Origin: Luidia sarsii
Taxonomy: Eukaryota; Echinodermata; Asteroidea; Paxillosida; Luidiidae
Direction of reading: 5' to 3'
DNA length: 64,000 nt
Assembly (NCBI GenBank): GCA_949987565.1
Contig: OX465104.1
Span: 3,832,052 to 3,896,051, forward strand
The notes under the pieces are model-generated. The model was not told where the DNA came from and made no database searches. It worked only from the letters and a program-made list of their open reading frames with translations. Below, piece after piece: positions 55,700-64,000 of the stretch. The position numbers and the translations under genes were made by a program. Within the stretch, counting starts at the first letter, position 1; each line of letters opens with the position of its first letter.

Positions 55700-56340
55700 A
55701 TCAAATCCTTGATTCTGGAAACTGGATCACTTTGAAGTTTCCGCGAACATTGCGGTAACAAGTGCTTGGCGGAGGTCTGCCCTCTCCGATTGCTTTCCTA
55801 GTTTCGTGTTGTCTATAATACCCTGTAGGGTGACCCTGTTCACGCCTGTTCGCACTATGAACGTCTGTTCCGTGTCGAAATCTACACGGGTCCGACCCGT
55901 GTCGAACACGGGCCACTTTCAACACGGGTCACTTTCGCTCCGTTTTCACACTATACTCACCGCAACACCGGCATTTGCTCGACACGTGTAACGTTTCGAC
56001 CCGTGTATTGCGCGATCGTTTCAAAGTACACACGGTATCGCGCTTCCAACACGGATAGACCCTATACTGTACAGTGTAATGCTGTCACGCACTCCGCCGT
56101 TACGTTTCACGGGTCGAACTCAACCAGAGACGTTCACACTACGGCTTTCAACACGTGTTGGACTTCTCAACACGGGTCGACCGCTCTCAACCCACCTCCC
56201 GAGCAGGGTTGGTTTCAACACGTGTCAAGCGCTCTACACGGGTCGACGCCGTGCGTATATAGTGTGAAAAACTCAGTCTAGTGGACACGGGTCCGACCCG
56301 CGTCCAACACGGAGATTTTTCGTAGATTGAAAAGCCCTTT
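55700..56340. repeat. Cluster of ACACGGGTC/GACCCGTGT motifs
   Basis: At least eight ACACGGGTC-like words in both orientations, and ACACGTGT variants, lie between 55880 and 56320. They may be subterminal repeats of a DNA transposon; I see no clear ends and no transposase. Confidence 0.5.
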
Positions 56341-56374
56341 ACCTAACAGCAAAGGAATGGTAAGGATATAATAG

Positions 56375-57015
56375 TTAAACCATCATATATGAGGGGCCTA
56401 AACTTTGGAACTCACTCACTGACCAGTTTAAAACCTCAAAATCCTCTCCACCTTTAAACGTGAGTTTAAATCTAACCTATTGAAATCATATCTCTGATTC
56501 GAGAGTTGAAGTTGACATGTATAATCTACTCTATTTTTTTTTTAGCTGAATCACATTACTATCTAACGGCGGCATATTTCGCTATATTTCCCAATCATTG
56601 CCTATTCCTCAAATCCGTCTTTGTTTTCTCTGCTAAGTGTATAATGTATCTAATTAGTCCTTGTGTATAGTTTTCTATGTGTTTTGTGTTAATACTAAGG
56701 ATTTGTGTTCTATTGATTGGTTGCTTCACTTGCATTGAGCCCTCTCCCTACCGTTTACGGTCTAAATTAGCATGAGCATTCCTTTTCCGGCTCAGTGCAA
56801 GTGTTGCAATGGGGGCCCAACACTTAAAAGCTGTGCTTCTTGATGGGTCCCTATGCAGTATCACATTCATGTTTATTTATATTAAGTTATCACTTAATGT
56901 GCCAATCCTTTCCCTATTGAATTTTGCCTATTCATTCTTTGTGATGTACATTCTGTGATATGTGCTTTGTTGGTTGATGCTGTGGAAAAGAAATAAACTA
57001 AACTAAAAACAAGAG
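56375..57015 (+). pseudogene. LINE 3' end with decayed ORF2 C-terminus
   Basis: GPKLWNSLTDQFKTSKS is followed, after a one-base frame change, by STFKREFKSNLLKSYL and a stop, the usual LINE ORF2 end. A 3' UTR of about 500 bp ends in AAATAAACTAAACTAAA. Confidence 0.7.
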
Positions 57016-57425
57016 AATAACAACCATCCTAACTTGTATGCGATGTTATCTGCTTAATTCTGTGATTTGAGTCTGAAGACTGTTTGCATGCGGGCTTGTG
57101 CCATTTTACAAAACCTGCTTCAAGCGCCATGGCCTCCACCCATTTCAAAGCCGCGGCACAAAAAGCGGACGTCTTTGACCTTTTGGTTTGACAAGATACC
57201 CCTTGTTGAAAGCAATCACTGATCTTCAGTTTCAACAAATAACCTGCTTTTTAGCTTTTTGATGAAAGAGACGAAGCCGGAGCTTCAGTTGGGGTTTGGA
57301 TGCAAAAGAGCCGTGTCAAATCTATTCTGGAACTTTGGCTGGTAGCCGTTACTTTATTTTGGGGGCGAGGCGGTCTATGAAAGTGGCGCATGTTTACCAG
57401 CCAAAACCCACGTAACGGACACAAC

Positions 57426-57650
57426 AGACCGATTGCCCGACCGCTGTTTACATGGCATCACGTGACCTATAGTGGGTATTTTTTTTTCAATCTCATTTGG
57501 CTGCACAGAGCAGTAATGGAAACATACAGAGAAGAATATGTACAATATGAAAGTCTTCTTTGCTCGTTTCCACTCGTGTTCTGCAGCACCAAATGAGATG
57601 CAAAGTGGCACTATGTGATGGCATGTAAACATTGGTCGTACAATCGGTCT
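57426..57650. mobile_element. MITE with AGACCGATTG termini
   Basis: Inverted ends of about 40 bp (AGACCGATTGCCCGACCGC and its complement, sharing TGTTTACATG). The middle is unrelated to other repeats in the window. Confidence 0.55.
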
Positions 57651-58937
57651 ATTAGTATGGTAGTCCACTATAGGCCTATACCTATGGAGGTAGAAGGCTA
57701 TACCTCCATAGCCTACCAGTCCGACCTGACAAAGGTTTCGTGGAAATCAAGTCGTTGAAGACTCTACTCATACCATCGACTTTTTGAAAGCAGGCTATTT
57801 TAGTCTCTCCACGGATCATTCCACGCGTACAGGCTACGTGTAATTGCCAACTGTTTTATTCACACCAAGGAAAGTGCAATGAAGAAAAACGTAATGCCAT
57901 TAACATCTATGTGGGTCACAGACTCACGTCATAAGGCGTGGCATGCAATTTCCACGTGTACACTGTGGTCGTGTCCTTCAGCCCTTGTTTCGTCAACTTG
58001 TTTATTCATTTTCGTTTGCCGTCAGCAGTGTCAATATTTGATGGAGGTCGCCATCTCGGAAGGGAGGAGATCGTCTGCGTTAGGAGATATATGACCTTTT
58101 GCCATTTTGCTTTGGGCTTCGCGGAGAGAAAAGGGCCTTGTCTGAGTTTTGTATATGGCTTTGAATTTCACACGAGTCTATGGTCATTATTTTACGAAAT
58201 GAAGGCTTAGGCTCGGGCTTAGGCTTCGGTCATAATTATTCCTCTTTCCCGTAATAAAGCCAAAGGCATCTTGAAACAAGCGTTTGGCCTTTCAGTTTCT
58301 TGGTGAATGCTCTGTACTTATCAAGCCATCAAACCTTCAAATTCGGAAACAAAGCTCAACCTCAGGTTTTGTCAGACGGAAGCCTGAGACCGAGGCTGAT
58401 CCACGGCTTCGTATAAATAAGGTCATATGATTATTATGATAGAATCGCCAGCGTGTAGCTGTAGTACCGGCAGCTGCGTATTCTCGTAAAAATGTCCAGT
58501 CATTGCCAATGACTTTGCTCAAAATGTGGAATTTTCCACAGGACCTAAAAGGGAGTGATTTTTGCTTCAAGTCTCTCAGAGCCACTAATCGTCAATGGTA
58601 TTTTCATGCCGATGCAGAATCGGGGTTACCGGCCAAAGGTACACGTAGGCCTAGTGGTATAGGGAGGAGCAGGATACCAGTCATCAAAACCCTTGGCCAT
58701 CACGTGGGAAGGTCTTGGCAGTTCATGGATGGAGCTGCTTAGGCGCCAAAATTTCATTTTCAAAAGCCATGATTCACATAGGTCCAGCTTGCCGACCCAA
58801 GCTTCAGTAATGTTTCATGCTAAGTACTGGTAGTGCATGGAATATACGAGTAAAAAATAATTGACATCACATCGCAGTGCGGTTTGTTATCCTGTTTACA
58901 CGAGGAATACTTTCCCTTGTTTGGCAGTTTTTCACGT
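57651..58937. other. No gene recognised
   Basis: It contains the dispersed word GAAGGCTTAGGCTCGGGCTT (58201) and short frames only. Confidence 0.4.
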
Positions 58938-59305
58938 CTAAAGGCCCAATACAACATTGGGAAGATCGGAAAACATCGATGTCCACAGTTTTTCTTCTAA
59001 TTTACACAGTTTGTAGATGGTCATGATAGAATCCTTACGTCGAAATGTTACGGTCTGGGATGCTGTACTTCTCGAGAAATCTTCACTTAAACATCGGCAA
59101 AAAGTTTATGACTCGCGAGTCATAAACTATTTCTTACTCTACGGAACGGTGCGAAAACAGTGACTTTTTTTTGCCTTTTTCTACTTTCTCAGGTTACCAT
59201 TTGAGCTCAAACCTTCGCAGGATTTCTCTTTTGGAATATTTAATGGTTTAACACACAAAGTGTGGCAATCTGTTGACTTGTACCAATGTCGTATAGGGCC
59301 TTTAA
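58938..59305. mobile_element. MITE, AAAGGCCC family, copy 2
   Basis: It is related to 47672-48037 and 62319-62670; ends AAAGGCCCAATACAAC and GTCGTATAGGGCCTTT. The internal word GAGTCATAAACTATTTCTTA is shared with the copy at 62319. Confidence 0.6.
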
Positions 59306-60060
59306 GCAGCTCTGCCAACCACATTTTTGTGCAGAAGCACAACTCTATATAAAAGACAAAATAATTACCCTCCCCCCTTCGTTTCACGCCGCCTCTGAAA
59401 AAAAAAACAGCCGGGAGGGATCTGCTCTGCTTCCTGGAAACCCTGATTTAGACAACAATCTCTGCGTGGCTTCTATGGGGCGCAGGCCTATCAAAACGAA
59501 TCTATTACCCTCATAAACATCTGCTGGATATTGTCCTAACCAGGTCATCCTAACCTGCTGTGAATTCCAAAACCGTGTTATATTCTGAGGATAACTTGGG
59601 GCTGGAGATAACATACAAGGTGTCAAAAATAATCAAAGTCCCCGAATAATTTCTGGAGCTTCATCTGTAAATACGAATTGATATTGCACGTGTGGGCTTC
59701 ATAAAGCCCTTAATGATCCTTCTCAACTGTCACCAGCCGACACATACGAGCATTCGAGTGCGTAATGGATCTTCCAGGCATCGCCTAATTTGAAAAGCAT
59801 TCTTTGGGTACAAACAAAAATGTGTAAATAATATCTGCGCTGTTCCACACAGCGTTACGAATCCATAAAGATTTGCGTCATATTCCGAGAAACCGTCTGG
59901 TTGATTGGTGCTGTTAAATTGAATTTGTTATACCACTGGTTACTGAGAGGAAACGACATTTAAGACCTACTAATTATAGACACAATACGTTCAACCGTGA
60001 GGATTATTATTTTGTATGGCAAAGACTATAGTTGACTATGTGGGAAGGCCATCTTCTAAG
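59306..60060. other. No gene recognised
   Basis: AT-rich, with short unmatched frames. Confidence 0.4.
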
Positions 60061-60134
60061 GGCTGGATAGCTCAGATGGGGAAGAGCGCTGGTACGCAAA
60101 ACCAGGGGTCTTGCGTTCAAATCCCGGTCCATTC
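60061..60134 (+). repeat. tRNA-like SINE head
   Basis: It has GGCTGGATAGCTCAGATGG and GCGTTCAAATCCCGGTCC. The preceding bases (GGGAAGGCCATCTTCTAA) are the SINE body end. Confidence 0.6.
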
Positions 60135-60289
60135 AAAATTGTCTTTGTCATTTTTTTCAAAGGCTAACATTAGAAAGATTAGTTAAAAAAGTGACGCTAT
60201 AATTATAGCAGTATCTCTCCCAGGACGAAGTGTGGTTCTGACAAGAATGCGGCAATATAATAGATATAACATGATGTTTGCATCGAGGA

Positions 60290-60510
60290 GAAAGTGATTC
60301 AGTGCTTATTACGTCGAGCAGGGCAAACCCTCATTGAAATGCGGTGATAATTCGACGTTTGGGTCGGTATGCTCTGGCCGTCTTCAGGACAGATACCACA
60401 TTGGCTCAAATTCAACGCGTGATGTGCATGCGTGACGTCAGCGTCCCCTTTGGCGCTCATTGGTGGATCCGCCCACGCACGTGACCTCACCTTTACTGAG
60501 AATGGAGACT
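60290..60510. repeat. Repeat shared with 26440-26700
   Basis: It has the same words in the same order as 26440-26700 and may be part of the gene duplication. Confidence 0.5.
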
Positions 60511-60744
60511 CTGGGGCTGGACTCGGAGACTAGGTCGATGTTTCGTCGTAGTCTTGAGAACCAGTGGGATAAACTAAGGGATTCGCCGTTCCTTTCCTCA
60601 CCTAAAGAAATGATAGAAATAAACAGAATCTCTGAACACACGGATATCTGAAATTTATAATCTATTTCATTTCTATTGTCTTTCTTGACCCTTTTCCAAA
60701 TCCAGGCTTAGGCTCAGGCTCCGGCTTTGTCTTTCTTTCTTTCG

Positions 60745-60865
60745 TCCATTTTAATTGTAATTCCTACCTCCAGCCTTCCTGAGTCCATCTCTATCTTCTT
60801 TCTCTACAGCCCTTAACATTGAGTGGCTTTTCAGCCTTGTTGTTTGTTGATTTTACTTTAAAAGA
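60745..60865 (+). repeat. LINE 3' UTR fragment
   Basis: It matches the 3' end at 2210-2330 (CCAGCCTTCCTGAGTCC, CTTTTCAGCCTTGTTGT). Confidence 0.55.
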
Positions 60866-62318
60866 AGTGCAAGGCATGGAAATGGTAGGCCTTTGCCTTC
60901 GTTTTTGAGTGTTATGCTGCGTTTTGAAAAAGAATCCAAAGCTTCAACTTCATCAAAGAACTCCATCCTACGTTTTCAGCTTTTGGATGACAGAGACAAA
61001 GCCGGAGCCGAAGCCTTGTTGTGGAAAAGGGCCCCGCATTTGATAAAGGGTCTGTTAGGATCGACACGTCAGGGCCGGCCCTGCTCATTTTTTGCGTCGA
61101 GGAGAAACCCTATAAACTCGACGTGATAAGCACTGCATCTTCTGTGTTTTTCCCGATTGCCATTGCTAAAATGAAACCATGCAGGCATGCAGCCTGTATT
61201 AATTTTTTTTTCAGCATGCAGTCAATCGGGCAAAGCACTGAACACGCAGCGCCTATTACGCCAAGTAGGGGAAGCCCTCATTGAATAACACAACTTCCTT
61301 AAAACGTAAAACAAAGAATCAATACTGCTAAATTCATAACTCATATTACATCCAAAATCCAATGATGTATACAGTTCTTAAAAAATGATTATAAATTAAT
61401 GATGAGGCGGTTTTATTCCTAGTTTGGCTGAAAAATTAGTTGTCCTAAGGGTTGCCTCTGCGTTCTAATGCGATAAGTTGCGTGGCATTCAGCAGTTGTC
61501 CATTTTTTCTTCGTCACCTCAATAACAAGGCAATACCAATTGAACCTCATCGTCACATTGTCCAGGGGGAATACAAAGCAACAAAGACAAGGAAGTTGAC
61601 GTATACGAACCGGGGGAGATGAGACCTGAATCCTGGAAAATGCTTCCAACAATTTAGGCCTCTGACTGTCACTCCCTTCCCTCCCCCGAAAATACAAAGC
61701 AGCAAATATTACTCTTTGAATAGCCCCGTGCAGTCAATGTGCAGCGAATGTCAGATCCCTTGAGCGATTCCTAATTGGTTGAGAGCTGTCTACGTCACGC
61801 GCGCGCGCCCGCGTGGGCAGGCAACCAGCGATGTCTGACTGTCTGTTATAGGAACATAACTGACTGGTAACCGCTCAGGTAGGTAGGGGGCGATTCGTGG
61901 AGGCGTAGCCATATCAATGCGTGTCAAATTGGATGCTGTTCAGTCCTATATACAGCGCATGCGTGCTTACGTCAGAATGCAGCCGTGTTTCATGCCCGGA
62001 AGTCCTTCTGACAAAAGATCTATTAGGCCTCTTGTCAAAAAGATCATCGGTTGGGTATCAGATGATTTGACCCGTCCGATGTCGTTTCCACCGGATAGGC
62101 ATCGTGTATTTTTTCACCCCCAGAGTCCAGTACAATCGGCTTTCTATCGGGGGAAATTGTATCGGTCGGATGAATTCACTCGGCACTCAACCAATGATCT
62201 TTTTGACAAGAAGCCTTATCAAATAGTGTATAAGTGCACAAGTTGAATTCAATACACATGTCATCCATTGTCATGTATACAAAACGAATAGGGTATATCA
62301 AATCTCAAGACTTGTGGT
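60866..62318. other. No gene recognised
   Basis: Short frames only, none with a recognisable domain. Confidence 0.4.
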
Positions 62319-62670
62319 TTAAGGCCCAAAACAACATTGGGAAGATCGGAAAACATCGATGTCCATAGATTTCCCTCTCAATCACACAGTTTGTAGATGA
62401 TCATGATAGAATCCTCATGTTAAAATCTTACGGTCTGGGATGCTATATTTTTTTTCGAGAAATCGTTGATTACTCGTGAGTAATCAACTATTTCTTACAC
62501 TACAGAACGGTGTGTCAACCGTGACGGGTTTGGGGGGCTTTTTCTACTTTTCCAGATTACCGTTTGAGCTAAAACCTTCGCAGGATTTTTTTTGGGGGGA
62601 TGTTTAACGGTTTAACACACACACTGTGACAACCGTTTGACCTTTACCGATGTTGTATATGACCTTTAGG
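62319..62670. mobile_element. MITE, AAAGGCCC family, copy 3
   Basis: Decayed ends AAGGCCCAAAACAACATTGG and GATGTTGTATATGACCTTTA. It lies directly before the tandem pair. Confidence 0.55.
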
Positions 62671-62686
62671 GCTACACTAGTCCTGG

Positions 62687-63172
62687 AGGGTGCAGAACAC
62701 TAAATAGAGCTCCCATTGAACACTGTACAAAAACACTCACTTTCAAAGCCAATTATCCCATGCCCAAAAGTCTCTCAGTTCTTGTAGCTATACTTAAAAT
62801 TGTAGTTTGGACCTTCATCTCTCAGATTCTTTTCAATTTTAGTGCCCTTAGCCGATTAGATTTTTTGCTAATTACCCCCAGAAAAAAACACCCCCAAAAT
62901 GTCTAGTCGTCCAAGCCGAATTTCTGCAAGGATTTTGAGATGGACCCCTCCACTTCCGCAGCCAAATAGGGCCACATTTAAAGCCAGATATGGTCCAAAT
63001 TTCATACCAAATTGAAGAGTGAACCCCCAGGTTGTCTTAAGCTTCACTTGTTCTACAATGTATCAGTTAATTAGCCTCCAAAGACCCCTTATTAAAAAAA
63101 AGTTGTGGGTACACACTTTATGATAATCAGCTCGGCGGAGCCATCTTGGATGGATTTTGTGTGCTGCACCCT
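62687..63172. mobile_element. AGGGTGCAG element, tandem copy 1
   Basis: The 486-bp element has ends AGGGTGCAGAACAC and GTGTGCTGCACCCT. No coding frame. Confidence 0.75.
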
Positions 63173-63176
63173 ATAT

Positions 63177-63662
63177 AGGGTGCAGAACACTAAATAGAGC
63201 TCCCATTGAACACTGTACAAAAACACTCACTTTCAAAGCCAATTATCCCATGCCCAAAAGTCTCTCAGTTCTTGTAGCTATACTTAAAATTGTAGTTTGG
63301 ACCTTCATCTCTCAGATTCTTTTCAATTTTAGTGCCCTTAGCCGATTAGATTTTTTGCTAATTACCCCCAGAAAAAAACACCCCCAAAATGTCTAGTCGT
63401 CCAAGCCGAATTTCTGCAAGGATTTTGAGATGGACCCCTCCACTTCCGCAGCCAAATAGGGCCACATTTAAAGCCAGATATGGTCCAAATTTCATAAAAA
63501 ATTGAAGAGTGAACCCCCAGGTTGTCTTAAGCTTCACTTGTTCTACAATGTATCAGTTAATTAGCCTCCAAAGACCCCTTATTAAAAAAAAGTTGTGGGT
63601 ACACACTTTATGATAATCAGCTCGGCGGAGCCATCTTGGATGGATTTTGTGTGCTGCACCCT
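63177..63662. mobile_element. AGGGTGCAG element, tandem copy 2
   Basis: 486 bp, separated from copy 1 by only ATAT. I saw one small difference (CATACCAAAT versus CATAAAAAAT). Confidence 0.75.
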
Positions 63663-64000
63663 GGATAGCAGGAGTTCCGGTTCAGTTGACGTCCGAGCTG
63701 CCTTTATTCTTTTTCAGCATGCAACCATGCAGGCAAAACACTGGCTCGGCATACAGTGCCAATCAGAATCCGAGTGGGCGAATCCCCATTTTATGCAGCA
63801 CCTTTTACCCCCTCGTAAAAATAGAAGAGATTGTTAATTTTCTGTGCGATGAATTTGACGCATTTGGTTCCGGGTTTTTAGATTTCAATTCAACAAATGT
63901 GGGAGCTCTTTTGATTTGCTGTGTTGTTGACAATAATTTTCGATTTTTGACAAAAGCTGGACAATAACTTTTGCTTTTAGTGCTACAAAAATGCTGCAAG

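Noticed and set aside
54252..64000. Exon 1 of galactosyltransferase copy B in this stretch
   Set aside because: No minus-strand frame with a membrane anchor and a phase-1 GT donor was found; the GTGAGT-like sites seen lie in repeats or frames without an anchor.

Overview
This is a eukaryotic, almost certainly metazoan, window. It has intron-split coding exons with GT/AG borders, and a dense mix of LTR retrotransposons, LINE tails, Penelope-like remnants, tRNA-derived repeats, foldback/MITE elements and minisatellites. The repeat spectrum would suit a marine invertebrate, perhaps a deuterostome such as an echinoderm, hemichordate or lancelet. I cannot name the species from sequence alone.

The only host genes I can support are two tandem minus-strand paralogues of the beta-1,4-galactosyltransferase family (GT7, type II Golgi membrane enzymes). 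Copy A is complete: six exons at 31324-31138, 11975-11716, 10321-10205, 8590-8403, 3550-3326 and 754-589 join in phase to a 380-residue protein with an N-terminal membrane anchor, a DVD motif and a WGWG(S)EDDD motif. Copy B shows exons 2-6 (54251-53992, 53634-53518, 51379-51192, 50816-50592, 49656-49470). Exons 2-5 have the same lengths as in copy A. Its first exon is not in the window and probably lies to the right. The duplication also covers introns and the 3' flank (window start matches about 48430 onward).

The two copies differ mainly by what landed in them. Intron 1 of copy A carries a complete, very young 10-kb Ty3/gypsy element (12742-22796, 2,044-bp LTRs, gag and pol joined by a readable -1 frameshift signal), as well as Penelope-like fragments and several MITEs. 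Intron 4 is 4.85 kb in copy A but 375 bp in copy B; in copy A it holds two abutting minisatellites (31-bp and 40-bp units, 6004-8269). Intron 2 of copy A has a 326-bp MITE whose empty site survives in copy B.

Between the genes (about 31.3-49.4 kb) lie an 18-bp minisatellite just upstream of copy A, an intact BEL/Pao retrotransposon (33325-40769) whose LTRs look identical, a 748-bp foldback element inserted into a 70-bp minisatellite, and a 2.2-kb satellite of 59-bp units. To the right of copy B exon 2 (54.3-64 kb) I see only repeats: tRNA-like composites, inverted-repeat elements, LINE 3' ends and a head-to-tail pair of 486-bp elements at the window edge. I found no operon-like or defence-like system. 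The most informative features are the paired genes used as a natural before/after comparison for transposon insertions, and the frameshift signal of the gypsy element.
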